From Atopobiaceae bacterium (lineage in GTDB: Bacteria > Actinomycetota > Coriobacteriia > Coriobacteriales > Atopobiaceae), in contig JAUNEG010000002.1 in NCBI GenBank assembly GCA_030525685.1, forward strand, positions 1-35,825: a stretch of 35,825 bases of DNA, written 5' to 3'. The translations under genes and the position numbers were made by a program. The notes under the pieces were generated by a model. That model was not told the DNA's origin and made no database searches. It saw only the letters and a program-made list of their open reading frames with translations. Shown piece by piece: positions 1-7,477 of the stretch. The first letter of the stretch is position 1. Each line of letters begins with the position of its first letter.

Positions 1-1
1 C

Positions 2-424
2 ACGGCCATGACCGGCCACCAGCCGCACCCCGGCACGGGCCGCACGATGATGGGCCAGGTCGTGGAGAAGGTCTCGATTGAGCGGGTGCTGCGCGCCATC
101 GGCCTTACGGTCGTGGAGACCGTCGACCCGCTCGATCACGAGAGGGCCATCGAGACCGTGCGTCGCGTCGCGGACGAACCTGGCGTGAAGGCCATCATCT
201 TCCGGAGCCCGTGCGTCGTTCTCGCCAAACCGCAGGCGAGAAGCACGGTGGATGCTGAGAAGTGCATTGGCTGTCAGCGTTGCGTGCGCGAGCTGGGGTG
301 CCCCGCCCTCGTGCCCGATGCCGCCACGGGCAAGGTGCGCATCGACGCCACGCAGTGTACGGGCTGCACGCTCTGCGAGCAGATCTGTCCTACGCACGCC
401 ATTTCGGGAGGTGAGCGCCTGTGA
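2..424 (+). CDS. iorA: Indolepyruvate:ferredoxin oxidoreductase, alpha subunit, C-terminal part (5' truncated by the window)
   Basis: The frame is open from the window edge; the first visible residues (TAMTGHQPHPGTGRT) match the C-terminal half of IorA, so the gene starts outside the window. IorAB oxidatively decarboxylates aryl pyruvates made by transamination of aromatic amino acids to aryl-acetyl-CoA, reducing ferredoxin. The last ~55 residues form a 2[4Fe-4S] ferredoxin domain with the cysteine motifs CIGCQRC and CTGCTLCEQIC, the electron exit of this subunit. The first CxxCxxC is followed by a fourth cysteine in ELGCP. The stop overlaps the GTG start of iorB by 4 bases, so the two are translationally coupled. 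The thiamine-diphosphate domains are not visible here. Confidence 0.93.
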   Translation, partial: TAMTGHQPHPGTGRTMMGQVVEKVSIERVLRAIGLTVVETVDPLDHERAIETVRRVADEPGVKAIIFRSPCVVLAKPQARSTVDAEKCIGCQRCVRELGCPALVPDAATGKVRIDATQCTGCTLCEQICPTHAISGGERL

Positions 425-1005
425 GCACGAACGTTATTCTCGCCGGCGTGGGCGGGCAGGGCGCCGTCCTTGCCTCCAAGCTCCTCGCCCGAGCCGCGAT
501 GGAGCGCGGTCTCTCCGTCAAGACGGCTGAGACCATCGGTATGGCGCAGCGCGGCGGCTCCGTCACGAGCCATGTGCGGATAGGGGGTCCCTCCCATGTG
601 CCTGTCTCGCCGCTCATCGGCCGCGGCCGGGCGGACGCGATCGTTGCCTTCGAGCCCGCCGAGGCGGTGCGCCAGCTGCCGTTCCTTCGCCCGGGCGGCA
701 TGGTCGTCACGAGCGACGCGCCCGTCGTCCCCGTCTCGGCGGCGACCGGAGGTCCCGCCTACGACCTGCCGGCAATCATGTCCCACCTGCGCGCACGTGT
801 TGGCAGCGACCGCCTTTTCGTCGTTGACGCCGCTGCGGCGGAGTCGGAGCTCGGCACAGCGAAGGCGCTGAACGTCGTTTTGCTCGGTGCCGCCGCCCGC
901 ACGGGAGCCCTTGGCCCTGTCACGGTCGATGACCTCGTTGCCGCTGTCCGCGCTATCGTCAAGCCCGCCCTCGTAGACCTCGATCTTCGCGCCCTCGATC
1001 TCTAG
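421..1005 (+). CDS. iorB: Indolepyruvate:ferredoxin oxidoreductase, beta subunit
   Basis: A 194-residue protein of the 2-oxoacid:ferredoxin oxidoreductase gamma-type family. It opens with a Rossmann-like loop (VILAGVGGQGAVLASKLLA) and the typical ETIGMAQRGGSV segment. With IorA it forms the enzyme converting indolepyruvate and related aryl pyruvates to aryl-acetyl-CoA in the cytoplasm. The GTG start lies inside the iorA stop region (GTGA overlap), which fixes the start. The aryl-CoA ligase begins 9 bases after its stop, so the three genes look like one operon for aromatic amino acid fermentation. Length and motifs are ordinary for the family. Confidence 0.92.
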   Translation: MSTNVILAGVGGQGAVLASKLLARAAMERGLSVKTAETIGMAQRGGSVTSHVRIGGPSHVPVSPLIGRGRADAIVAFEPAEAVRQLPFLRPGGMVVTSDAPVVPVSAATGGPAYDLPAIMSHLRARVGSDRLFVVDAAAAESELGTAKALNVVLLGAAARTGALGPVTVDDLVAAVRAIVKPALVDLDLRALDL

Positions 1006-1014
1006 GAGCCAACC

Positions 1015-2250
1015 ATGCACATCAACGAGTCCCAGCTCAAGCTCGTCAACGACCAGGTCCAGCGCCTCGTGGCATCGGGCAACTACTTCGGCCAGCGCCT
1101 CCAGGAGGCGGGCGTCACCGAGGTCCGCACCGAGGAGGACTTCCTCGCGCTGCCCCTCTCCGAGAAGGAGGACCTGCGCAACTGCTACCCGCTCGGCGTC
1201 TGTGCCGTCGACGAGCGTGAGATAGTCCGCATCCACTCCAGCTCGGGCACCACGGGCACGCCGGTCATCATCCCCTACACCGCGAAGGACGTCGACGACT
1301 GGGCCGAGCAGTTCAAGCGCTGCTACGAGGTGGCGGGCATTACGGCCGACGACCGCATCCAGATCACGCCCGGCTACGGCCTCTGGACCGCCGGCATCGG
1401 GTTCCAGGCGGGCGCCGAGAAGCTCGGCGCCATGGTCGTGCCCATGGGCCCCGGCAACACCGAGAAGCAGCTTCAGTTCATGGTCGACCTGCAGTCCACG
1501 GTCATCGGTGCCACCTCGAGCTACGCGCTGCTGCTCGCCGAGGAGGTCGAGAAGCGCGGCATGCGCGACCAGATCGTCCTCACCAAGGGCGTCATCGGCT
1601 CCGAGCGCTGGGGAGAGAGGATGCGCGACCGCGTGAAGGCGGGTCTCGGCATCCAGATCTATGACATCTACGGCCTCACGGAGGTATACGGCCCGGGCAT
1701 CGGCATCTCCTGCGACGCCGAGGACGGCATGCACTACTGGGACGACTATCTCTACATCGAGGTCGTCGACCCCGCGACGGGCGAGTCGCTCCCGGACGGG
1801 GAGTGGGGCGAGATCGTCATCACCACCCTCGTCAAGGAGGGCGCGCCGCTCATCCGCTTCCGCACCCACGACCTCTCCCGCATCATCCCCGGCGCGTGCC
1901 CCTGCGGCAGCCCCTTCCCCCGCATCGACGCACTGCAGGGCCGCTCCGACGACATGGTCAAGATTCACGGCGTCAACGTGTTCCCGCGCCAGATCGAGGA
2001 GATCCTCCAGACGTTCCCGGCGCTCTCGAGCGAGTACCAGATCCGCCTCTCGCACCTCGAGGGCCGCGACACCATGCGCATCTACGTCGAGACCGACGGA
2101 ACCCAGGACTTCCTGGACACCGCCGACGCCGTGGCGTCCGAGGTCAAGCGCCGCATCGGGTTCACGCCGCTGGTCAAGGTCGTTGAGCTGGGCGTCCTTC
2201 CGAGAAGCGAGAAGAAGACCCGCCGCGTCTTCGACGAGCGCTACGAGTAG
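1015..2250 (+). CDS. paaK: Phenylacetate-CoA ligase (aryl-acid AMP-forming ligase)
   Basis: A 411-residue member of the adenylate-forming PaaK family. The ATP-binding loop SSSGTTGTPVIIPYT lies near residue 75 and the YGLTEVYGPG motif near residue 220; a C-terminal subdomain with RSDDMVKIHGVNVFPRQIE follows. Family members interconvert phenylacetate or indoleacetate, ATP and CoA with the aryl-acetyl-CoA. Downstream of iorAB the enzyme may run in reverse, gaining ATP from the aryl-CoA; that direction is inference. A clear AGGAG ribosome site precedes the ATG. It ends the iorAB unit; the next gene is 217 bases away with its own control region. Confidence 0.9.
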   Translation: MHINESQLKLVNDQVQRLVASGNYFGQRLQEAGVTEVRTEEDFLALPLSEKEDLRNCYPLGVCAVDEREIVRIHSSSGTTGTPVIIPYTAKDVDDWAEQFKRCYEVAGITADDRIQITPGYGLWTAGIGFQAGAEKLGAMVVPMGPGNTEKQLQFMVDLQSTVIGATSSYALLLAEEVEKRGMRDQIVLTKGVIGSERWGERMRDRVKAGLGIQIYDIYGLTEVYGPGIGISCDAEDGMHYWDDYLYIEVVDPATGESLPDGEWGEIVITTLVKEGAPLIRFRTHDLSRIIPGACPCGSPFPRIDALQGRSDDMVKIHGVNVFPRQIEEILQTFPALSSEYQIRLSHLEGRDTMRIYVETDGTQDFLDTADAVASEVKRRIGFTPLVKVVELGVLPRSEKKTRRVFDERYE

Positions 2251-2395
2251 GCCACGCTCCTTGTGCGCCTTCCGGGGTTTCTCCTCGGGTTGAAGGTCGT
2301 CCCTCCAATATGAAGGATTTGTAAACCGCTCACGCCGCCCATCCGACCGTCGGTCGATGAGCGCCGCGCTTCGTCCCCGGCGCCCCGAAGGCGGG

Positions 2396-2411
2396 TGTTA
2401 ACGTACTCATA
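2396..2411 (+). promoter_or_regulatory. LacI-type operator upstream of mglB
   Basis: The sequence TGTTAACGTACTCATA is an imperfect palindrome around a central CG, as in LacI-family operators. Its reverse-orientation twin, differing at one of 16 bases, lies at 8582-8597 between the lacI-type gene and galM. The following CATAAG (2408-2413) could be part of a -10 box, so a repressor bound here would block mglB transcription. The rest of the 2251-2467 gap shows no gene and no convincing terminator; a small GACCGtCGGTC palindrome sits near 2344-2357. Confidence 0.7.
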
Positions 2412-2467
2412 AGTTAAGGGCGTGCGGATGGCCGTGTGCCCGGGGAAACGGGGAAAGGAAACCTACC

Positions 2468-3760
2468 ATGGATCTGACTCGTCGCAACTTCGTGAAGGTG
2501 TGCGGCCTCGGTCTTGCGGGTGCCGGCTCTGTCGCGCTCGTTGGCTGCGGTGGCGGGACCGCCGAGAAGCCCGCTGAGGAGGGCGGCGACTCCGCTGCCA
2601 CCGGCAACGCTGCCAAGCCCGTCATCTTCTTCAACCGTCAGCCGTCCAACTCCACCACGGGCGAGCTCGACATGACCACCCTGAACTTCAACGAGAACAC
2701 CTACTACGTCGGCTTCGACGCCGCGCAGGGCGGCGACCTCCAGGGCGAGATGGTTCTTGACTACATCAAGAAGAACGCCGCCTCGCTCGACCGCAACGGC
2801 GACGGCATCATCGGCTACGTCCTCGCCGTCGGTGACATCGGTCACAACGACTCCATCGCTCGTACCCGCGGCACCCGCAAGGCCCTCGGCACCGCCGTCG
2901 AGAAGGACGGCAACATCGTCTCCGACCCCGTCGGCACCAACACCGACGGCTCCTCCGACCTCGTCGTCGACGGCAAGGTCACCGCTGATGACGGCAAGGA
3001 GTACACCATCCGCGAGCTCGCCTCGCAGGAGATGAAGAACCAGTCCGGCTCCACCTGGGACGCCCCCACGGCGGGCAACGCCCTCCAGTCCTGGTCCTCC
3101 TCCTTCGGCGACCAGATCGACGTCATCGTCTCCAACAACGACGGCATGGGCATGTCCATGTTCAACGCCTGGTCCAAGGACAACGGCGTTCCGACCTTCG
3201 GCTACGACGCCAACTCCGACGCCGTCGCGGCCATCGCCGAGGGCTATGCGGGCACCATCTCCCAGAACCCCGCCGTCCAGGCCTACCTCACCCTGCGTCT
3301 GCTCCGCAACGTCTTTGACGGTGTCGACATCGACACCGGCATCGGCACCGAGGACGACGCCGGCAACGTCATCGCCGCCGAGGACTTCACCTACAACGCC
3401 GACCAGCGCTCCTACTACGCGATGAACATCGCCGTCACCGCGGACAACTACGAGACCTACCTCGACGCCACCACGCTCTATGCCACCGCGCAGAGCCAGC
3501 TCGACGAGTCCGCTCACCCCAACAAGAGCGTCTGGCTGAACATCTACAACGCGGGGGACAACTTCCTGTCCTCCACCTATCAGCCGCTGCTCGAGAAGTA
3601 CGACGACCTCCTCAACCTCACGGTCGAGTACATCGGCGGCGACGGCCAGACCGAGGCCAACATCACCAACCGTCTCGGCAACCCCGATCAGTACGACGGC
3701 TTTGCCTTCAACATGGTGAAGACCGACAACGGTGCCTCCTACACCGCGCTGCTCGCCTAA
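2468..3760 (+). CDS. mglB: Galactose/methylgalactoside-binding lipoprotein, apparently circularly permuted MglB
   Basis: A 430-residue substrate-binding lipoprotein for the adjacent ABC transporter. Residues 1-27 hold a twin-arginine type signal (TRRNFVK) ending in a lipobox LVGC with Cys27 as lipid anchor. The mature protein starts with KPVIFFNRQPS and YYVGFDAAQGG, which in E. coli MglB lie about a third of the way in. The part that opens E. coli MglB (IYKYDDNFMS) is found here at the C-terminus as IYNAGDNFLSS (359-369), followed by GFAFNMV (411-417). The ligand and calcium residues are all recognisable: the Ca loop DRNGDGIIG from 108, GHNDSIAR (His126, Asp128, Arg132), Trp197, SNND (222-225), Asp247, and Asp364, Phe366 and Asn415 in the moved segment. 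So the fold appears complete but permuted. Segments ~140-195 and ~285-345 look longer than in E. coli. The start ATG follows GGAAAGGAAACC. Confidence 0.88.
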   Translation: MDLTRRNFVKVCGLGLAGAGSVALVGCGGGTAEKPAEEGGDSAATGNAAKPVIFFNRQPSNSTTGELDMTTLNFNENTYYVGFDAAQGGDLQGEMVLDYIKKNAASLDRNGDGIIGYVLAVGDIGHNDSIARTRGTRKALGTAVEKDGNIVSDPVGTNTDGSSDLVVDGKVTADDGKEYTIRELASQEMKNQSGSTWDAPTAGNALQSWSSSFGDQIDVIVSNNDGMGMSMFNAWSKDNGVPTFGYDANSDAVAAIAEGYAGTISQNPAVQAYLTLRLLRNVFDGVDIDTGIGTEDDAGNVIAAEDFTYNADQRSYYAMNIAVTADNYETYLDATTLYATAQSQLDESAHPNKSVWLNIYNAGDNFLSSTYQPLLEKYDDLLNLTVEYIGGDGQTEANITNRLGNPDQYDGFAFNMVKTDNGASYTALLA

Positions 3761-3800
3761 TCGGGCCTATGAGGTCATTCCGCTGACACGGAGAACACAA

Positions 3801-3830
3801 GGGAGGGGGGAGACAACACTCCTCCCTCCC
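3801..3830 (+). terminator. GC-rich hairpin in the mglB-mglA gap
   Basis: A 12-bp stem (left GGGAGGGGGGAG, right CTCCTCCCTCCC, one G-U wobble) with a 6-base loop, not followed by a T-run. Binding-protein genes in ABC operons often carry such a hairpin after the first gene. It protects the upstream mRNA or partly attenuates, giving more binding protein than transporter; that role is inferred here. The rest of the 140-base gap holds only the mglA ribosome site. Confidence 0.6.
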
Positions 3831-3909
3831 TGCACGTCTTGAGACACCGGTTCGGCGGATGCATTCCGGAGGCGCCACGGCGCCACGAATTACGTAAGGG
3901 GTGAAACTA

Positions 3910-5418
3910 TTGGCTGACAAGCAAGATGACATCATCCTGTCGATTCAGGGCATGAGCAAGTCGTTCGGGCGCAACCGGGTTCTCAACCACATCAACCTCA
4001 ACGTCCGTCGCGGCACGGTCATGGGCCTGATGGGCGAGAACGGCGCCGGCAAGTCCACGATGATGAACTGCCTGTTCGGCACCTACCAGAAGGACGAGGG
4101 CACGATCCTGCTCAACGGCAAGGAGGTCGCCTTCTCCGGCCCCAAGGATGCCCTTGAGAACGGCATCGCGATGGTGCACCAGGAGCTCAACCAGTGCCTC
4201 GACCGCAACGTCAAGGACAACCTGTTCCTCGGTCGCTACCCGACGAACGCCCTCGGCGTGATCGACGAGGGCCGCATGCGCAAGGAGGCCGCGGACCTCT
4301 TCCGCAAGCTCGGCCTCACGGTCAACCTCAACACTCCGATGCGCAACATGTCGGTCTCCCAGCGCCAGATGTGCGAGATCGCGAAGGCCATCTCCTACAA
4401 CGCCCAGGTCATCGTCCTGGACGAGCCCACCTCGTCGCTCATGACGCAGGAGGTCGAGAAGCTCTTCGCGATGATGCGCATGCTCAAAGAGCAGGGCATC
4501 TCGCTGATCTACATCTCCCACAAGATGGACGAGATCTTCGAGATCTGCGACGACGTCTCGGTTCTGCGCGACGGCGAGCTCGTCATGACCAAGCGCATCG
4601 AGGACACGAACATGAACGAGCTGATCGCCGCCATGGTCGGCCGCTCGCTCGACAACCGCTTCCCGCCCGTGGACAACACGCCCGGGGAGCCCATCCTCTC
4701 CATCCAGCACCTCTCCACGAAGTACGCCCCCAACCTCTCCGACATCACGTTCGACGTGCACAAGGGTGAGATCTTCGGCCTCTACGGCCTCGTCGGCGCC
4801 GGCCGCACGGAGCTGCTCGAGACGATCTTCGGCATCCGCACGCGCGCGTCGGGCCGCGTCTACTTCCGCGACAAGCTCATGAACTTCAGCAACGCCCAGG
4901 AGGCCATGGACTACGGCTTCGCCCTCATCACCGAGGAGCGCAAGGCCAACGGCCTCTTCCTCAAGGGCGACCTGACGTTCAACACCACGATCGCCAACCT
5001 GAACCACTACAAGTCTGGCGTCGCCCTCTCCAAGCCCAAGATGGTCAACGCCACAAACGACGAGATCAAGACCATGCACACCAAGTGCATGGGCCCCGAC
5101 GACCTGATCTCCTCGCTCTCCGGCGGCAACCAGCAGAAGGTCATCTTCGGCAAGTGGCTCGAGCGCGCCCCTCAGGTCTTCCTGATGGACGAGCCCACCC
5201 GCGGCATCGACGTCGGTGCCAAGTACGAGATCTACGAGCTCATCATCAAGATGGCCAAGGAGGGCAAGACCATCATCGTGGTCTCCTCCGAGATGCCCGA
5301 GATTCTCGGCATCACCAACCGCATCGGTGTCATGTCCAACGGCAGGCTCTCCGGCATCGTCAACACCAAGGAGACGAACCAGGAAGAGCTCCTGCGCCTC
5401 AGCGCCAAGTATCTGTAA
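3910..5418 (+). CDS. mglA: Galactose/methylgalactoside ABC transporter ATP-binding protein
   Basis: A 502-residue tandem ATPase that powers galactose import through MglC at the inner face of the membrane. NBD1 has Walker A GENGAGKST (residues 42-50), the Q-loop region VHQELNQ, signature MSVSQRQ and Walker B VIVLDEPTSS. NBD2 has the degenerate loop GLVGAGRTE typical of sugar ABC ATPases of this class, then SLSGGNQQK and VFLMDEPTRGID. I chose the TTG at 3910 because AAGGGG lies about 9 bases upstream; the GTG at 3901 is in frame but leaves no spacing to a ribosome site. It lies between mglB and mglC, with mglC 12 bases downstream. Confidence 0.93.
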   Translation: MADKQDDIILSIQGMSKSFGRNRVLNHINLNVRRGTVMGLMGENGAGKSTMMNCLFGTYQKDEGTILLNGKEVAFSGPKDALENGIAMVHQELNQCLDRNVKDNLFLGRYPTNALGVIDEGRMRKEAADLFRKLGLTVNLNTPMRNMSVSQRQMCEIAKAISYNAQVIVLDEPTSSLMTQEVEKLFAMMRMLKEQGISLIYISHKMDEIFEICDDVSVLRDGELVMTKRIEDTNMNELIAAMVGRSLDNRFPPVDNTPGEPILSIQHLSTKYAPNLSDITFDVHKGEIFGLYGLVGAGRTELLETIFGIRTRASGRVYFRDKLMNFSNAQEAMDYGFALITEERKANGLFLKGDLTFNTTIANLNHYKSGVALSKPKMVNATNDEIKTMHTKCMGPDDLISSLSGGNQQKVIFGKWLERAPQVFLMDEPTRGIDVGAKYEIYELIIKMAKEGKTIIVVSSEMPEILGITNRIGVMSNGRLSGIVNTKETNQEELLRLSAKYL

Positions 5419-5430
5419 GGGGGACAACCT

Positions 5431-7077
5431 ATGGCAAACGCAATTCTCACACCCGAGGAGGAGCTGGCCCTGCGCAAGCCGATCGACGACCACGTCGGCG
5501 CCATCCAGGCGAAGATCGACGCGCTGCGCGTTGACGGCACCGACAAGGTCATCGCCCTCGAGGGCTCCATCGACGACGCCAAGCGCGACAAGATCCTCAC
5601 CAAGGACGAGCGCGACCGCGCCATCGCCGCCTACGAGAAGGACCTCTCCAAGGCCAAGGCCGTCGAGAGCCAGAACAAGTCCCAGGTGGACGCCCTCATC
5701 AAGGAGGCCGTCGACTACCTCTCCGCGCACTACGACAAGGACTACCTCGACGCCGTCAAGGCGAGCTGCGCGGCCGAGAAGGTCGTCGCCAAGCAGGACT
5801 ATGACAAGCACCTCGCCCAGCTCGAGAAGGAGCACCAGGCCAACCTGGCCAAGCTCTCCGACAACGCGGAGATCAAGGACGAGAACTACGTCTACAAGAA
5901 CCGTCGCTTCGACGCCAAGATCGAGTACGAGAAGGACCTCCAGCGCATCAAGGACCGCGGTCACGAGGCCTTCATCCACCGCTATCACCTGATTGACATG
6001 CTCCGCATGTCCAAGTTCACCTTCGCGGAGAACCGGGCCCAGCGCTGGGAGAACTACCAGTACACCTTCGACCGTCGTCAGTTCCTGCTGCGCAACGGCC
6101 TCTACATCGCGATTCTCGCCGTCTTCATCGGCCTGTGCATCGCGGCGCCGATCGTCAAGGGCACGCAGCTGCTCACGGTCAACAACGTGCTCAACATCCT
6201 GCAGCAGGCCTCGCCGCGCATGTTCCTCGCCCTCGGCGTCGCCGGCCTGATCCTCCAGACGGGCACCGACCTCTCGATCGGCCGCATGGTCGGCATGGGC
6301 ATGACCGCCTCGACGATCATCATGCACCAGGGCATCAACACCGGCACCGTCTTCGGCGTCACCTTCGACTTCACCAGCATGCCGGTCGTCGGCCGCATCA
6401 TCCTCGCCCTCGTCGTCTGCATCGTGCTCTGCACCTTCTTCGCGACGATCGCCGGCTTCTTCACGGCGAAGTTCAAGATGCACTGGTTCATCTCCACGAT
6501 GGCCAACATGCTGATCATCTTCGGCCTGCTCACCTACGCCACCAAGGGCGTCTCCTTCGGCTCCATCGAACCCTCGATCCCCAGCATGATGATCCCGAAG
6601 ATCGGCAGCTTCCCGACGATCATCCTGTGGGCCGTCGCTGCCATCGCCATCGTCTGGTTCATCTGGAACAAGACCACGTTCGGCAAGAACATGTACGCGG
6701 TCGGCGGCAACCAGGAGGCCGCTGCCGTCTCCGGCATCAACGTCTTCTGGGTCATGCTCGGCACCTTCATGCTCGCCGGCGTCCTCTACGGCTTCGGCTC
6801 CTGGCTCGAGTGCATGCGCATGACCGGCTCCGGCTCTGCGGCCTACGGCCAGGGCTGGGAGACCGACGCCATCGCGGCCTGCGTCGTCGGCGGCGTCTCC
6901 TTCACCGGCGGCATCGGCAAGATCTCGGGCGTCACGATCGGCGTGCTCATCTTCACCGCGCTGACCTACTCGCTCACGATCCTCGGCGTCGACACGAACC
7001 TCCAGTTCGTCTTCTCCGGCATCATCATCCTGCTCGCCGTCACGCTCGACTGCCTGAAGTACATCCAGAAGAAGTGA
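5431..7077 (+). CDS. mglC: Galactose ABC transporter permease with long N-terminal cytoplasmic extension
   Basis: A 548-residue protein whose C-terminal ~330 residues are a standard MglC/RbsC-type permease: several membrane segments starting near residue 223, with LTVNNVLNILQQASPRMFLA, GTDLSIGRMVG and AACVVGGVSFTGGIGK. Residues 1 to ~215 are extra: highly charged, rich in Lys, Glu, Asp and Ala, and predicted by eye to be mostly helical coiled coil (for example LEKEHQANLAKLSD), with no membrane segment or signal peptide. E. coli MglC is about 336 residues. There is no internal stop or frameshift, and a good ribosome site (GTAAGGGGG) precedes the first ATG, so the extension is translated in frame. 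It probably faces the cytoplasm near MglA; its role is unknown. Confidence 0.9.
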   Translation: MANAILTPEEELALRKPIDDHVGAIQAKIDALRVDGTDKVIALEGSIDDAKRDKILTKDERDRAIAAYEKDLSKAKAVESQNKSQVDALIKEAVDYLSAHYDKDYLDAVKASCAAEKVVAKQDYDKHLAQLEKEHQANLAKLSDNAEIKDENYVYKNRRFDAKIEYEKDLQRIKDRGHEAFIHRYHLIDMLRMSKFTFAENRAQRWENYQYTFDRRQFLLRNGLYIAILAVFIGLCIAAPIVKGTQLLTVNNVLNILQQASPRMFLALGVAGLILQTGTDLSIGRMVGMGMTASTIIMHQGINTGTVFGVTFDFTSMPVVGRIILALVVCIVLCTFFATIAGFFTAKFKMHWFISTMANMLIIFGLLTYATKGVSFGSIEPSIPSMMIPKIGSFPTIILWAVAAIAIVWFIWNKTTFGKNMYAVGGNQEAAAVSGINVFWVMLGTFMLAGVLYGFGSWLECMRMTGSGSAAYGQGWETDAIAACVVGGVSFTGGIGKISGVTIGVLIFTALTYSLTILGVDTNLQFVFSGIIILLAVTLDCLKYIQKK

Positions 7078-7104
7078 CGCACTTCCTCTGAGTCGTGCCT
7101 CGAT

Positions 7105-7135
7105 GCCCGCCCGGGCTTTGCCCGGGCGGGCTTTT
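7105..7135 (+). terminator. Rho-independent terminator of the mgl operon
   Basis: A perfect 12-bp stem (GCCCGCCCGGGC / GCCCGGGCGGGC) with a TTT loop and TTTT just after it, 27 bases past the mglC stop. Confidence 0.95.
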
Positions 7136-7210
7136 CTCATGCGGGGAATTATGGGGCGGCCGTCCTTTTCCGTCCATATGAGTAAGCTGTCGAGCGTTGG
7201 CGTCCATCCT

Positions 7211-7436
7211 GCTTAGGAATATCGAGTAGTTGCAGGTTGCTCGAGGCGTCGTGCTTAAGGGTTCGGGGTGGTTGCACCTTCGTGGACGTCATGCGGTGGC
7301 GAGAAGGACTATCGATTCGCGGTCAACTGGGGTTTTGTCGGCGAGAAGTACTTCTCGCCGTCGCGCGACCTACAACCACCCGGAATCCTTAAGCATCCAG
7401 ACCGCCGCAATATACAACCACTCTGGATTTCAAAGC
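7211..7436. repeat. 226-bp nested inverted-repeat element, copy 1
   Basis: Four copies of a ~29-bp repeat with consensus around GCTTAAG..TC.G.GT.GTTGTAGGT. Two are direct on the left (starting at 7211 and 7253) and two inverted on the right (ending at 7394 and 7436), so the arrangement is mirror-symmetric: 42 bp, 142 bp, 42 bp. The outer copies read GAGT and the inner copies GGGT at the same place. The core holds a perfect 22-bp palindrome at 7339-7360 (GGCGAGAAG arms). A second copy with identical spacing is at 16489-16714. It has no ORF of note and fills most of the 400-base gap between the convergent mglC and lacI genes; 7136-7210 and 7437-7477 show nothing else. Confidence 0.85.
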
Positions 7437-7477
7437 AGCTGACGCAGCGGGACCGCCGGCGGCAGCGCGCGGCTCGC

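Noticed and set aside
3907..7140. A 1077-residue minus-strand open frame opposite mglA-mglC, and a similar 1190-residue one opposite adhE (20164-23736)
   Set aside because: They are mirror images of strongly coding plus-strand genes in GC-rich DNA, with Asp/Val/Leu/Gly-rich low-complexity translations, no recognisable domain and no ribosome site.
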